Positions 17,102 to 27,985 of a DNA stretch of 64,000 nt are shown piece by piece; within the stretch, counting starts at the first letter, position 1, and each line of letters begins with the position of its first letter. Location of the stretch: contig NZ_FOCZ01000023.1 in assembly GCF_900110245.1 (NCBI RefSeq), forward strand, positions 1 to 64,000, written 5' to 3'. The translations under genes and the position numbers were made by a program. Under the pieces are notes generated by a model. That model searched no databases, was not told where the DNA came from, and saw only the letters and a list, made by a program, of their open reading frames with translations. The stretch is from Niastella yeongjuensis. Lineage in GTDB: Bacteria > Bacteroidota > Bacteroidia > Chitinophagales > Chitinophagaceae.

Positions 17102-20100
17102 ATGGCGCGCTCAAAACCCAATACTACTCGCTCAAAGCGGCAGGATGTAGCTACGGTTGTGCCCAAAAACGGCAAACACCTCCCAGCCAAAAAGAAACCC
17201 AAAATAGTTGAATCAGAACCTGACCCGGCTCCGCGTGAAGTAAGCGATTTACTCGATCACCGCGAGTTGTTGCATGTACTTACCCAGGTAAAGAACGGGA
17301 ACTTTAGTGTGCGTATGCCCATTGATCAGGTAGGCCTGAGCGGAAAGATCTGTGACACCCTCAATGAAATTATTTCCCTCAATGAAAAAATGACGATGGA
17401 GTTTACCCGTGGCGGTAATACCATTGGTAAACAGGGTAAGCTGAACCAGCGAATCGAGTTGCCCAATGCCCGCGGGGCCTGGCGTACCGGCGTTGAGTCG
17501 CTGAATATCCTGATCTCTGACCTGGTGCATCCCACCATTGAAATAGCCGATGTGATCAGCTCGGTAGCAAAAGGAAACCTCTCCAAAGAAATGCCGCTCG
17601 AAATTGGCGGGCACGTACTGCAGGGGGAATTTGCCACCATTGCCAAAGAAGTGAACGACATGGTGAAACAGCTGAACCTGTTCTCCATGGAGGTTACCCG
17701 TGTGGCGCGTGAGGTAGGTAGTGAAGGGAAACTGGGCGGACAGGCAAAAGTAAAAGGCGTAGGCGGTGTTTGGAAAGACCTGACCGACTCCGTAAACCAG
17801 ATGGCCAGTAACCTTACCGGCCAGGTTCGTAACATTGCCGAGGTAACCACCGCCGTGGCAAAAGGCGACCTGTCGAAAAAAATTACGGTAGACGTAAAAG
17901 GGGAGATCCTCGAACTGAAGAACACCATCAATACCATGGTGGACCAGTTGAACTCCTTCTCCTCTGAGGTAACGCGGGTGGCGCTGGAGGTAGGTACCGA
18001 AGGTAAACTCGGTGGTCAGGCACAGGTAAAAGGTGTGGCCGGTACCTGGAAGGATTTGACCGACTCCGTAAACAACATGGCGAGTAACCTTACGGGTCAG
18101 GTACGTAACATTGCCGAGGTAACCACCGCGGTGGCGAAAGGTGACCTGAGCCGTAAGATCACGGTAGACGTAAAAGGAGAGATCCTCGAATTAAAAAATA
18201 CGATCAATACGATGGTTGACCAGTTGAACTCTTTCTCTGCCGAGGTAACGCGTGTGGCGCGTGAGGTAGGTAGTGAAGGGAAACTGGGCGGCCAGGCAAA
18301 AGTGAAAGGGGTAGGTGGGGTATGGAAAGACCTGACCGACTCCGTAAACCAGATGGCCAGTAACCTTACCGGCCAGGTACGCAACATTGCCGAGGTAACC
18401 ACCGCCGTGGCAAAGGGTGACCTTAGCCGTAAGATCACGGTGGATGTACGGGGTGAGATCCTCGAGTTGAAGAACACCATCAATACGATGGTGGACCAGT
18501 TGAACTCCTTCTCCTCTGAGGTAACACGGGTGGCGCTGGAGGTAGGTACCGAAGGTAAACTGGGCGGTCAGGCACAGGTAAAAGGAGTAGCCGGAACCTG
18601 GAAGGATTTGACCGACTCCGTAAACGGGATGGCCAGTAACCTGACCGGCCAGGTGCGTAACATTGCCGAGGTAACCACTGCGGTAGCAAAGGGTGACCTT
18701 AGCCGTAAGATTACGGTAGACGTGCGTGGGGAGATCCTGGAATTGAAGAATACCATCAACACCATGGTGGACCAGCTGAACTCCTTTGGTTCGGAAGTAA
18801 CGCGTGTGGCGCGTGAAGTAGGTTCTGAAGGTAAACTGGGCGGACAGGCAGATGTACCCGGCGTAGGTGGTACCTGGAAAGACTTGACAGACTCTGTAAA
18901 TAAAATGGCGAGTAACCTTACTGGTCAGGTACGTAACATTGCCGAGGTAACTACGGCGGTGGCAAATGGTGACCTGAGCCGTAAGATCGATGTGGACGTG
19001 AAAGGGGAGATCCTCGAGTTGAAGAACACCATCAACACCATGGTGGACCAGCTCCGCGGTTTTGCATCGGAAGTTACCCGGGTGGCACGTGAGGTAGGTA
19101 GTGAAGGTAAACTGGGTGGACAAGCCGAAGTACGCGGTGTAGCCGGTACCTGGAAGGATTTGACCGACTCGGTGAACATGATGGCCAGTAACCTGACCGG
19201 CCAGGTACGTAACATTGCCGAGGTAACCACCGCGGTGGCGAAGGGTGACCTTAGCCGTAAGATCACGGTAGACGTGCGCGGAGAGATCCTGGAGTTGAAG
19301 AATACCATCAATACCATGGTGGACCAGCTGAATGGGTTCGCTTCGGAAGTAACGCGCGTGGCGCGTGAAGTAGGTTCTGAAGGTAAACTGGGCGGACAGG
19401 CCGACGTGCCTGGTGTAGCCGGTACCTGGAAAGACTTGACAGACTCTGTAAATAAAATGGCCAGTAACCTTACCTCGCAGGTACGTAACATTGCCGAGGT
19501 AACCACAGCGGTGGCAAATGGTGACCTGAGCCGTAAGATCGACGTAAACGTAAAAGGCGAGATTCTGGAGTTGAAGAACACGATCAACACGATGGTGGAC
19601 CAGCTCCGCGGTTTTGCATCGGAAGTAACACGTGTGGCCCGTGAGGTAGGTACGGAAGGTAAACTCGGCGGACAGGCAAACGTGCCTGGTGTGGCCGGTA
19701 CCTGGAAGGACCTTACCGACTCGGTAAACCAGATGGCCGGTAACCTGACCGCCCAGGTGCGTAACATTGCCGAGGTGGCCGTAGCGGTGGCGAACGGCGA
19801 CATGTCGAAGAAAATTACGGTTGACGTACGCGGTGAGATCCTGCAGTTGAAAGAAACGCTGAACACGATGGTGGATCAGCTCCGCGCCTTCGCATCGGAA
19901 GTAACCCGGGTGGCCCGTGAGGTGGGTACCGATGGTAAACTGGGCGGACAGGCATTTGTACCAGGTGTGGCCGGTACCTGGAAAGACTTGACGGATTCAG
20001 TAAACCAAATGACCGGTAACCTGACCGACCAGGTGCGTAACATTGCCGAGGTAACCAAAGCGGTGGCGAGTGGTGACCTGTCAAAAACAGTGGCCATCGA

Positions 20101-23100
20101 CGTAAAAGGAGAGATCCTTGACCTGAAGAACACGATCAATACGATGGTGGACCAGCTACAGGGTTTCGCATCTGAAGTTACCCGTGTGGCGCGTGAGGTA
20201 GGTACCGAAGGTAAACTGGGCGGACAGGCAGAAGTGCGTGGTGTGGCCGGTACCTGGAAAGACCTTACCGACTCGGTGAACATGATGGCCAGTAACCTCA
20301 CCAACCAGGTGCGGGGTATTGCCAAAGTGGTGACCGCGGTGGCAACCGGTAACCTGAAACAAAAATTGACCATTGTATCGCGCGGTGAGGTAGCGCAACT
20401 GATCGATACCATCAATGAAATGATCGATACGCTGGCCACCTTTGCTGACCAGGTTACAACCGTTGCCCGTGAGGTAGGGGTGGAAGGCCGGCTGGGTGGA
20501 CAGGCGAGTGTACCCGGTGCAAGCGGTATCTGGAAGAACCTGACCGAAAACGTAAACCAGCTGGCGCAGAACCTCACCACACAGGTGCGTTCCATCTCAG
20601 AGGTGGCATCGGCGGTAACAAAGGGTGACCTTACCCGAACCATCCGCGTAGAAGCGAAAGGAGAGGTGGAAGCGTTGAAAGATACCATCAACCAGATGAT
20701 CACCAACCTGCGCGAAACAACCTTGCGTAACCAGGAGCAGGACTGGTTGAAATCGAACCTCGCGAAGTTTGGCCAGATGTTGCAGGGACAACGTGACCTG
20801 AAAACGGTAACGCAAAAGATCCTGTCTGAGCTGGCCCGGGTAGTAAGCGCTCACTTTGGGGCCTTCTACATATTACGTCAGGACGAGGATACCAACAACG
20901 AAGTAAAACTGAAACTGTTTGCAGCTTACGGCTACAAATCAGATAAAAATATTCAAACCGAATTTGGAATAGGCGAAGGCCTGGTGGGCCAGGTGGCGTT
21001 TGAAAAAGAACGGATCATCCTGAGCAATGTGCCCAGTAATTACATTCGCATCAGCTCGGCTTTGGGCAAAGCCAAACCAGCCAATGTGATCATCTTACCG
21101 GTGTTGTTCGAGAACGACGTGAAAGCGGTAATTGAACTGGCTTCACTCGATACCTTTAACCAAACCCACCTCGACTTCTTAAGCCAGTTAACGGAAAGTA
21201 TCGGTATCGTATTGAACACCATCGAAGCAAACTCCCGTACGGAAGAACTGCTGACCCAGTCACAATCGCTGGCCAGTGAGCTGAAAGTACAACAGGAAGA
21301 GTTGCGCAGAACCAACGATGAGCTGCAGGATAAAGCCCTGTTGCTGGTAAAACAAAAGAACGAAGTGGAAGCCAAGAACAAGGAGGTGGAAGAAGCACGC
21401 CGTTCACTGGAAGAAAAAGCCGAACAGTTAACCCTGACCTCGAAGTATAAATCGGAGTTCCTGGCGAATATGTCGCACGAGTTGCGTACACCGCTGAACA
21501 GCCTGTTGATCCTTGCGCAACAATTGTATGAGAATGCGGAAGGCAACTTAACGGAAAAACAGATCCGGTATGCAAAGACCATCCACTCGTGTGGGGATGA
21601 CCTGATACAACTGATCAACGACATCCTCGATCTGTCGAAGATCGAGTCAGGGTTCATTACCGCCAATTTTGCACCGGTACGTTTCTTCGAGATCACTTCT
21701 TTTGTGGAAACCACCTTCAAGCCAATTGCGGAAGCCCGTCATTTGCGCTTTACCATTGAAACGGATACCAATTTGCCGGAAAATATGGAGACCGATATAC
21801 AACGGTTGAACCAGATCCTGAAAAACCTGTTGTCGAACTCCTTTAAGTTTACAGAAAAGGGCGAAGTGAAACTGAAGATCTACGACGCCAAGAAGAACTG
21901 GAAACCGGGAAACTCCATCCTCGATAATGCACAACGTGTGGTGGCCTTTGCCATTCATGATACCGGTATCGGTATTCCGCTGGAAAAACAAAGCATCATC
22001 TTTGAAGCCTTCCAGCAGGCAGAAGGAAGTACCAGCCGTAAATATGGCGGTACCGGTTTGGGCTTGTCCATCAGCCGTGGTTTAACCGAACTGTTAGGCG
22101 GTACCATCGAGCTGGATAGCACACCGGGGCAGGGAAGTACCTTTACCCTGTTCCTGCCTATAGACAACGTATCGGGTGTGGTAACCCGCGAAGCGCCATC
22201 GAGCCTTACGGAATACCAGTACCAGCTGGGCAACGACAGCGGTGAAATTGATACCCTGCTGAATTCGATCAGGGTTACCGGTGAGGGGGCAGATGCCGGC
22301 GGTATGCACATCGTAAACGAAATGATCAACGATACTGGCGACGACCGCAACAATGTGGCGCCAAGCGAAAAAGCCATCCTGATCGTGGAAGACGATATCC
22401 GGTTCGGCAAGATCGTTATAGAAAAAGCACACCAGTATGGGTTGAAAGCCATTGTGGCCACCAACTACATCGAGGTGTTTGACTTCATCAACCGCTTTAC
22501 ACCCATTGCCATTACGCTGGATGTGAAGTTGCCCGATACCAGCGGCTGGAAGGTGATGGAGCTGTTGCGCAACGACCTCAGCTACCGGCATATTCCGATC
22601 CATTTGATTTCGGGTGAAGAAAACCGTGCGCTGGCATTAAAACGCGGTGCCCGCAGCTTCCGCCTGAAACCATTGGACAATGAATCGCTCAATGACCTGT
22701 TCGACGATATAGTGGCCTTTAACAAGAAGGAGGTGAAACAGATCCTGGTGGTAGAAGACAATGAACTGGATGCTTCGCAAATTGTGAAACTGCTGAGCAC
22801 CGACAATATGCAGGTAACGCTGGCCGGAACCGGTGAAAAAGCCATGCACGACATCAACAGCAAGGATTTCGATTGCATTATCCTCGACTATTCATTGCCC
22901 GATCTCCCCGGACATGAACTGGTGAACCAGGTGGCAGAAAGAAAGCCAAGGCTCACCCCGGTGATCATGTACTCAGCGAAGGAGTTTAATAAAAAAGAGT
23001 TGCAGCAACTGAACAATGTAAGCGGGAAAATATTATTGAAGGGCGTGAACTCACTGGAACACCTGTTGGAAGAATCGGTACTGGCGCTGCACATCAATCA

Positions 23101-23539
23101 TAAAGACCTGCAGGCCGAAAAACGGAAGGTGATTGAGAACATCAGGAAAAAAGAGGATATCCTCACCGGTAAAAACATTCTGGTGGTGGATGACGATGTA
23201 CGGAATCTGTTCGCACTAACTACGGTATTTGAACGTTATAACATAAATGTGATCACGGCGGAAAGTGGTAAGGAAGCCATCAATATTATCAGGGATGATA
23301 ACCCGAAAATAGATATGGTGCTGATGGATATCATGATGCCTGAAATGGATGGTTATGAAACCACGCAGAAGATCCGGCGCGAACATAAGAACAGTACACT
23401 GCCTATTATTGCGGTAACGGCAAAAGCGATGAAGGGCGACAGGCAGAAATGTATTGAGGCAGGTGCATCGGATTATATCACCAAACCATTGAAGATCGAT
23501 CAACTGTTATCATTGATGCGGGTTTGGTTCTATAAATAG
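17102..23539 (+). CDS. Giant cytosolic hybrid histidine kinase: HAMP array, GAF, kinase, three receivers
   Basis: A 2145-aa soluble hybrid kinase with no membrane segment. A divergent HAMP-like unit (about 100-195) is followed by eleven HAMP repeats of 92 aa (about 196-1208, each with [31 protein letters not shown]). Then come GAF (about 1230-1375), coiled coil, HisKA ([15 protein letters not shown], phospho-His 1459), ATPase ([28 protein letters not shown]), and three receivers with acceptor Asp at 1807, 1929 and 2076. This resembles the poly-HAMP group III osmosensing kinases of fungi (Nik1/Os-1) and their bacterial relatives. The missing HPt step must be supplied in trans. The adjacent receiver-kinase gene is likely in the same pathway. 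Confidence 0.95.
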   Translation: MARSKPNTTRSKRQDVATVVPKNGKHLPAKKKPKIVESEPDPAPREVSDLLDHRELLHVLTQVKNGNFSVRMPIDQVGLSGKICDTLNEIISLNEKMTMEFTRGGNTIGKQGKLNQRIELPNARGAWRTGVESLNILISDLVHPTIEIADVISSVAKGNLSKEMPLEIGGHVLQGEFATIAKEVNDMVKQLNLFSMEVTRVAREVGSEGKLGGQAKVKGVGGVWKDLTDSVNQMASNLTGQVRNIAEVTTAVAKGDLSKKITVDVKGEILELKNTINTMVDQLNSFSSEVTRVALEVGTEGKLGGQAQVKGVAGTWKDLTDSVNNMASNLTGQVRNIAEVTTAVAKGDLSRKITVDVKGEILELKNTINTMVDQLNSFSAEVTRVAREVGSEGKLGGQAKVKGVGGVWKDLTDSVNQMASNLTGQVRNIAEVTTAVAKGDLSRKITVDVRGEILELKNTINTMVDQLNSFSSEVTRVALEVGTEGKLGGQAQVKGVAGTWKDLTDSVNGMASNLTGQVRNIAEVTTAVAKGDLSRKITVDVRGEILELKNTINTMVDQLNSFGSEVTRVAREVGSEGKLGGQADVPGVGGTWKDLTDSVNKMASNLTGQVRNIAEVTTAVANGDLSRKIDVDVKGEILELKNTINTMVDQLRGFASEVTRVAREVGSEGKLGGQAEVRGVAGTWKDLTDSVNMMASNLTGQVRNIAEVTTAVAKGDLSRKITVDVRGEILELKNTINTMVDQLNGFASEVTRVAREVGSEGKLGGQADVPGVAGTWKDLTDSVNKMASNLTSQVRNIAEVTTAVANGDLSRKIDVNVKGEILELKNTINTMVDQLRGFASEVTRVAREVGTEGKLGGQANVPGVAGTWKDLTDSVNQMAGNLTAQVRNIAEVAVAVANGDMSKKITVDVRGEILQLKETLNTMVDQLRAFASEVTRVAREVGTDGKLGGQAFVPGVAGTWKDLTDSVNQMTGNLTDQVRNIAEVTKAVASGDLSKTVAIDVKGEILDLKNTINTMVDQLQGFASEVTRVAREVGTEGKLGGQAEVRGVAGTWKDLTDSVNMMASNLTNQVRGIAKVVTAVATGNLKQKLTIVSRGEVAQLIDTINEMIDTLATFADQVTTVAREVGVEGRLGGQASVPGASGIWKNLTENVNQLAQNLTTQVRSISEVASAVTKGDLTRTIRVEAKGEVEALKDTINQMITNLRETTLRNQEQDWLKSNLAKFGQMLQGQRDLKTVTQKILSELARVVSAHFGAFYILRQDEDTNNEVKLKLFAAYGYKSDKNIQTEFGIGEGLVGQVAFEKERIILSNVPSNYIRISSALGKAKPANVIILPVLFENDVKAVIELASLDTFNQTHLDFLSQLTESIGIVLNTIEANSRTEELLTQSQSLASELKVQQEELRRTNDELQDKALLLVKQKNEVEAKNKEVEEARRSLEEKAEQLTLTSKYKSEFLANMSHELRTPLNSLLILAQQLYENAEGNLTEKQIRYAKTIHSCGDDLIQLINDILDLSKIESGFITANFAPVRFFEITSFVETTFKPIAEARHLRFTIETDTNLPENMETDIQRLNQILKNLLSNSFKFTEKGEVKLKIYDAKKNWKPGNSILDNAQRVVAFAIHDTGIGIPLEKQSIIFEAFQQAEGSTSRKYGGTGLGLSISRGLTELLGGTIELDSTPGQGSTFTLFLPIDNVSGVVTREAPSSLTEYQYQLGNDSGEIDTLLNSIRVTGEGADAGGMHIVNEMINDTGDDRNNVAPSEKAILIVEDDIRFGKIVIEKAHQYGLKAIVATNYIEVFDFINRFTPIAITLDVKLPDTSGWKVMELLRNDLSYRHIPIHLISGEENRALALKRGARSFRLKPLDNESLNDLFDDIVAFNKKEVKQILVVEDNELDASQIVKLLSTDNMQVTLAGTGEKAMHDINSKDFDCIILDYSLPDLPGHELVNQVAERKPRLTPVIMYSAKEFNKKELQQLNNVSGKILLKGVNSLEHLLEESVLALHINHKDLQAEKRKVIENIRKKEDILTGKNILVVDDDVRNLFALTTVFERYNINVITAESGKEAINIIRDDNPKIDMVLMDIMMPEMDGYETTQKIRREHKNSTLPIIAVTAKAMKGDRQKCIEAGASDYITKPLKIDQLLSLMRVWFYK
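17690..20726 (+). repeat. Eleven tandem 276-bp HAMP-coding repeats
   Basis: In-frame tandem repeats with a 276-bp period, visible from the recurring AACATTGCCGAGGTAACC at 17831, 18107, 18383 and onwards. Units 1 and 3, 2 and 4, and 5 and 7 are more alike than neighbours, implying expansion as two-repeat (552-bp) blocks. The last unit is the most divergent. Confidence 0.9.
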
Positions 23540-23601
23540 TAAATTAAAAAGCCCTATTGCCATTAATCATTGACCATTGAGATAACTAAGAAACCGTAAC
23601 A

Positions 23602-24903
23602 ATGCGTCCAAAAATTCTATTAGTAGATGACCGTGAAGACAATTTGATGTCCATGGAAGCCATTCTGGCTCCCGATGGCTATGCATTTGTAAAAGCTGCA
23701 TCGGGCAGCCAGGCGTTGAAGATCCTGTTGAATGAAATTGACTTTGCGCTTATTTTGATGGATGTAAAAATGCCAAACCTGAACGGGTTTGAAACAGCCG
23801 CCCTTATCTACGAGCGTGAAAAACTGAAACACATCCCCATCATTTTTATTACGGCTAATAATTATGGTGAGGAAAATGTTTACAAAGGCTATCGCATGGG
23901 GGCAGTAGACTACATCTATAAACCCATTAACTCCGAATTGCTGCGGGCTAAAGTAGGGGTGCTGGTTGACCTGTACCGGAAAAACCATCGCCTTATTGAG
24001 CAGGAAAAGCGGCTTACGATCATTAACCGGAACCTGGAAATGGAGGTCACGGAACGGAAGGCCTCGGAAGAACGGATCAAAGAGCTGAACCGGCAGTTGC
24101 TCGAGAACATTGCCCTGCTGGAATCGGCCAACCGCGACCTGGACCGGTTTGCATTCATGGCCTCCCACGATTTACAGGAGCCCCTGCGCAAGATCCGCAC
24201 GTTCAGCGACCTGTTGTTTGTAAAGTACCAGCCCGTGCTCGATGGGCCGGCCATCAATTACATCAACCGTATTCAGAGCGCAGCGGTACGGATGCAAACA
24301 CTCATCAGCGATATCCTGGCATTCAGCCGTATCAACAATGAGAAAGACACGTTTGTAAATTATAACCTCAATATCATTTTACAGGAGGCCATGGATGAGC
24401 TGGATGCCACCATCCAGGATAAAAAGGCAATCATTGAAATTGAGCCGTTGCCTACCATCGATGTAAATCCCGGGTTAATGCGGCCCCTGTTCGAGAACCT
24501 GCTGAGCAATGCGCTGAAGTATAGTAAAAAAGACGAAGCGCCGGTGATAAAGATCCATTCGGAAATTATTGCCGCCACTACCTCCAATAAAGAACCGGTG
24601 AAGTACTGCCGCATTTATATCCAGGACAACGGCATCGGCTTCGATCAGCAGTATGCCGAGCAGATCTTCGACATGTTCAGGCGGCTGCATGTGCACAGCG
24701 AATTCGAGGGCACGGGCATTGGTCTTACCCTTTGCAAAAAGATCGTTGAAAAACACAATGGGTACATCTCGGTGCAAAGTAAGGTGAACCAGGGTTCTAC
24801 TTTTATTATCTCATTGCCTGTTCAGCAGGCTATGGTTGAAACGCCCGGCGAAAGCAATACCAATACAGATGCCGACGTATTTTTGTTATTGGGAAAGAAA
24901 TAA
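23602..24903 (+). CDS. Receiver-histidine kinase hybrid protein
   Basis: A 433-aa soluble protein. An N-terminal receiver (residues 1-125; ILLVDDREDN, ALILMDVKMPNLNGFE, YKPI) is joined by a coiled coil (about 130-185) to a HisKA domain (FAFMASHDLQEPLRKIRTFS) and an ATPase (LFENLLSNALKYSKKD, IYIQDNGIGFDQQ, GTGIGLTLCKKIVEKH). The receiver-first order suggests it is controlled by phosphotransfer from another kinase and then autophosphorylates. It lies 62 bp after the giant kinase gene and is probably cotranscribed with it. Confidence 0.94.
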   Translation: MRPKILLVDDREDNLMSMEAILAPDGYAFVKAASGSQALKILLNEIDFALILMDVKMPNLNGFETAALIYEREKLKHIPIIFITANNYGEENVYKGYRMGAVDYIYKPINSELLRAKVGVLVDLYRKNHRLIEQEKRLTIINRNLEMEVTERKASEERIKELNRQLLENIALLESANRDLDRFAFMASHDLQEPLRKIRTFSDLLFVKYQPVLDGPAINYINRIQSAAVRMQTLISDILAFSRINNEKDTFVNYNLNIILQEAMDELDATIQDKKAIIEIEPLPTIDVNPGLMRPLFENLLSNALKYSKKDEAPVIKIHSEIIAATTSNKEPVKYCRIYIQDNGIGFDQQYAEQIFDMFRRLHVHSEFEGTGIGLTLCKKIVEKHNGYISVQSKVNQGSTFIISLPVQQAMVETPGESNTNTDADVFLLLGKK

Positions 24904-24915
24904 GGGAAGAAATTG

Positions 24916-24975
24916 AAGGCCCCCCTCCAACCTCCCCCCAATGGGAGGAGGTTGGAGGGGGGCCTTGTTATTTTT
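24916..24975. terminator. Bidirectional terminator between convergent signalling genes
   Basis: A perfect 20-bp inverted repeat (24916-24935 and 24947-24966, GC-rich, 11-nt loop) followed on the plus strand by GTTATTTTTAATTA. It separates the receiver-kinase gene from the convergent response regulator. Confidence 0.85.
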
Positions 24976-24977
24976 AA

Positions 24978-25427
24978 TTATTGTGGGTTCAACACAAACA
25001 TGGAACGGGGTGGAAAGTACAGTACTTTTTTCCAGTCGATGGTGAAGATCTTTTCGAGAATGACTTTTAATTCTGTCAGCGTATGCGGCTTTATGGCATA
25101 CATGTTCGATCCTTCGCGGTAACAAAACTCGATATTCTGCAAATCGGTCAGTGAGGAATATACGATAATGGGAATGGAATCGTATTTCCTGTTTGCCCTG
25201 ATCTCACGAAGGCATTGACGCCCGTCCTTGCAGGGCATCAGCAGGTCCAGGAAAACTATATCCGGATTATTTTCATCTAACAGTTTAAAAAGAATATCGC
25301 CGTTTTCGGCCCTTGACAGGATCACTTTGAACGAAAGTTCTTCGACCGCCAGTGAAAATATCAGGTAATCCTCGTCGTCATCCTCTGCTATTAGCACATT
25401 TGTTGGATACTGATTATACACGTTCAT
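24978..25427 (-). CDS. Single-domain response regulator
   Basis: About 149 aa: a stand-alone receiver with the acidic pair VLIAEDDDEDYLIF, acceptor Asp in NPDIVFLDLLMPCKDGRQCL, the Thr/Ser switch in IIVYSSL and the Lys in AIKPHTLTEL. No output domain is present, so it works by phosphotransfer or protein contact, typical of regulators of phytochrome/hybrid kinases. The ATG at MNVYNQ fits the family; a longer ORF extends 15 codons upstream. It lies between two signalling genes, suggesting it is an intermediate in the same phosphorelay. Confidence 0.9.
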   Translation of the reverse strand: MNVYNQYPTNVLIAEDDDEDYLIFSLAVEELSFKVILSRAENGDILFKLLDENNPDIVFLDLLMPCKDGRQCLREIRANRKYDSIPIIVYSSLTDLQNIEFCYREGSNMYAIKPHTLTELKVILEKIFTIDWKKVLYFPPRSMFVLNPQ

Positions 25428-25603
25428 ATATATACTTTTTTTTTCCTGCCATCCCGGTTTTAATGGGATCACTTTTACATTTACAGCACGCTATTTTTTA
25501 TTAAAAGCAATAATTTACGACAAAATACGAATACCGAAAATACAATCTAAATCCCAATGATGGAATACATTTTTTAGATTAGTGTTTATAAAAACAGTAA
25601 AGT

Positions 25604-25909
25604 ATGCAGGAGAAAACCAGGTATATTATATTGTTTTACGACCACAGCGAAAACGTACTCTCTATGAAGCAGTTGTTGCAACATCTACCGGTTCCTGTAG
25701 AAACGGATTGTGTAGAGAATTTTCAACAATTATTAGAGGTACTTGACAACAGGTTGCCGGACCTCATTATCGTATATGTTAATAATCCGGTTAAAGGGTA
25801 TGTGTCTCACCTGAAAGACATGCGTTTTAATATCGGCATCGATGAGATCCCGGTGTATGTCTTTTCAGAACTACCCGAAAAACAAACTTTAATTGAGTTG
25901 ATGAGTTAA
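25604..25909 (+). CDS. Degenerate receiver-domain protein
   Basis: A 101-aa protein with receiver-like layout: IILFYDHSENVLSM matches the first strand and acidic pair (second acid replaced by His), LPDLIIVYVNNPVKGYV matches the acceptor strand but has Tyr where the phospho-Asp should be, and IPVYVFSELPEKQ matches the switch strand. The final Lys and helix are truncated. It therefore cannot be phosphorylated in the usual way and may act as an adaptor or decoy. Divergent from the response regulator and followed by a strong terminator. Confidence 0.7.
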   Translation: MQEKTRYIILFYDHSENVLSMKQLLQHLPVPVETDCVENFQQLLEVLDNRLPDLIIVYVNNPVKGYVSHLKDMRFNIGIDEIPVYVFSELPEKQTLIELMS

Positions 25910-25910
25910 A

Positions 25911-25951
25911 GAAAAGAGGCACCCCGATCTATCGGGGTGCCTCTTTTTTGT
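25911..25951. terminator. Strong bidirectional rho-independent terminator
   Basis: Perfect 15-bp stem (25914-25928 with 25931-25945, two-base loop) flanked by AAAA on the left and TTTTTT on the right, so it works for the degenerate receiver gene on plus and the NagB fusion on minus. Confidence 0.93.
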
Positions 25952-25973
25952 ATGGGCTCACTCTTTTGAGTTA

Positions 25974-27881
25974 TCAATAATGCCAGCGTACAAAAGCTTC
26001 CATAGCCGCGTACTTGGTCAAACCCAATTGGGCGTACAGGTTGGCGGTATTGGCGTTTCTGTCCTCCGCACGTTGCCAGAACTCGCGGCTGTCGCTTCCC
26101 TGGAAGGGTACACTGTCTTTTTGCGACTGGTGAATAAAGATACCAAAGCGTTTTTTCAACACCTGGTCGGGGCTCATGGGGATGGCCATTTCAATTTCGC
26201 TGAGGTCCCATTCCTGCCAGGCGCCTTTATACAGCCAAACCCAGCAATCCTTTATCCATTCATCACCAGCCTCTTTAATGCGGCGTAACGACTCGAATAC
26301 GATATCCAGACAAACCTTATGGGTACCATGCGGGTCGGCCAGGTCGCCGGCTGCGTACACCTGGTGAGGTTTTATTTTACGCAGCAGTTCCATGGTCAAT
26401 CTGATATCCTCTTCGCCCATTGGTTTCTTTTCAATGGTGCCTGTTTCGTAGAAGGGCAGGTTCTGGAAGTGGATATTCTCGTCTTTGATTCCCACGTAGC
26501 GGCAGGTGGCCCTGGCCTCACAACGGCGTATTAAGCCTTTTACCGACCTGATCTCCGGCGTATCTATCTGGTTCGATTTCTTGAATCGAAGGTATTGACG
26601 GGCTGTTTCCTGGATCTCCTTCGATTTTTTACTGTCAACTCCGAACATGTCTTCGAACCCTACGGCAAAATCCATAAAACGGGTTACAAACTCATCGGTA
26701 ACGGCAATATTGCCCGATGTCTGGTAGCCAACATGCACCTCATGCCCCTGGTCGTGCAGGCGTTGGAAGGTGCCGCCCATAGAGATGATGTCATCATCGG
26801 GGTGGGGGCTGAAGATCACACAACGCTTGGGGAAGGGTTTGGTGCGTTCTGGATGGTTGGGTAAATGCAGATCAGGTTTGCCGCCGGGCCAGCCGGTGAT
26901 GCTGTCACGCAACATGTAATACACCTGCAGGTTGATCTCGTAGGCATCGCCTTGTTCAACCAGCAGATCACCCAGGCCATTATCACGGTAATCGTTATTG
27001 GTTAAACTCAACAACGGTTTGTTCACTTTCAGCGACATGTTCACCACTGCCTTGCGGATCATCTTGGGCGTCCAGTCGATATCACCGGTAAGCCAGGGCG
27101 ATTTAAAGCGGGTGAGGTCTGCAGCGGCAATTTCATCCAGTATGAACAGGCTGTCGTTGTGCTGTTGTAATAAAGAAGCGGGTATTTGTTCCGTAACATT
27201 ATCCTCAACCGCTTTTTGAACCACTGCGGTTTTTGCCGGGCCCCAGGCCATCAGTAAAATGCGCTTGGCCTTTAAAATGGTGCTTATGCCCATGGTAATG
27301 GCCAGTCGGGGCATTTCGGAGATATTGGCAAATTCATGCGAATTGGCAATACGGGTTGAGTTGTCTAATGTAATAAGCCGGGTGCGGGAAAGTATGCTGG
27401 AACCAGGTTCGTTAAAACCGATGTGTCCATTGTTGCCAATACCCAGCACCTGCATGTCTATTCCGCCTGCATCTTCTATCATGCGTTCATATTCCAGGCA
27501 ATACTTCTTCACTTCTTCTTTGGGGATCTCACCACTGGGGATATGAATGTTTTTAGGGTCTATGTCAATATGATCGAACAAATGCACATGCATAAAGCGG
27601 TTATAGCTTTGCAGCGCGTCGTTGTCAATTGGATAATATTCATCCAAATTAAAAGTGATCACATTCCTGAAGCTCAGGCCTTCTTCTTTATGCATTCGCA
27701 CCAGTTCTGCATACGTAGACCGAGGTGTTGAACCGGTTGCCAGGCCTAATACACAGGGTTGGCCAGCCGCCTGTTTGCTGCGGATGAGTTCGGCAATTTC
27801 CCGGGCCGCGAATTTTGAACCTTCTTTTAGATCGGGATAAATACGTACAGGTATCTTCTCAAACGAATCAACCATGCTCAT
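25974..27881 (-). CDS. nagB: Glucosamine-6-phosphate deaminase fused to a PIG-L/LmbE deacetylase domain
   Basis: A 635-aa two-domain enzyme. Residues about 10-260 are a glucosamine-6-phosphate deaminase (LGLATGSTPRSTYAELVR, NLDEYYPI with the catalytic Asp, GIGNNGHIGFNEPGS), converting GlcN-6-P to fructose-6-P and ammonia. Residues about 350-600 are a PIG-L/LmbE-type zinc deacetylase (FSPHPDDDIISMGGT, metal ligands His-Pro-Asp-Asp near residue 360; HGTHKVC). The fusion is a known Bacteroidota form. The second domain may deacetylate an N-acetylglucosamine derivative, though this is not proven for the fusion. It lies 105 bp after the GH20 gene on the same strand. Confidence 0.93.
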   Translation of the reverse strand: MSMVDSFEKIPVRIYPDLKEGSKFAAREIAELIRSKQAAGQPCVLGLATGSTPRSTYAELVRMHKEEGLSFRNVITFNLDEYYPIDNDALQSYNRFMHVHLFDHIDIDPKNIHIPSGEIPKEEVKKYCLEYERMIEDAGGIDMQVLGIGNNGHIGFNEPGSSILSRTRLITLDNSTRIANSHEFANISEMPRLAITMGISTILKAKRILLMAWGPAKTAVVQKAVEDNVTEQIPASLLQQHNDSLFILDEIAAADLTRFKSPWLTGDIDWTPKMIRKAVVNMSLKVNKPLLSLTNNDYRDNGLGDLLVEQGDAYEINLQVYYMLRDSITGWPGGKPDLHLPNHPERTKPFPKRCVIFSPHPDDDIISMGGTFQRLHDQGHEVHVGYQTSGNIAVTDEFVTRFMDFAVGFEDMFGVDSKKSKEIQETARQYLRFKKSNQIDTPEIRSVKGLIRRCEARATCRYVGIKDENIHFQNLPFYETGTIEKKPMGEEDIRLTMELLRKIKPHQVYAAGDLADPHGTHKVCLDIVFESLRRIKEAGDEWIKDCWVWLYKGAWQEWDLSEIEMAIPMSPDQVLKKRFGIFIHQSQKDSVPFQGSDSREFWQRAEDRNANTANLYAQLGLTKYAAMEAFVRWHY

Positions 27882-27985
27882 AAATAATCGGTTTTTATAG
27901 TTGCGCTAAATTAAAGCTATTTCCAGTATTCATCAGGAAATGCGGGTTTTGTCGGGTAGAAAAACAGGGCAAACGTTTGTGTGTA

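Noticed and set aside
18925-20706. Long minus-strand ORFs across the HAMP array
   Set aside because: They are antisense shadows of the repeated kinase codons and repeat with the same 276-bp period.
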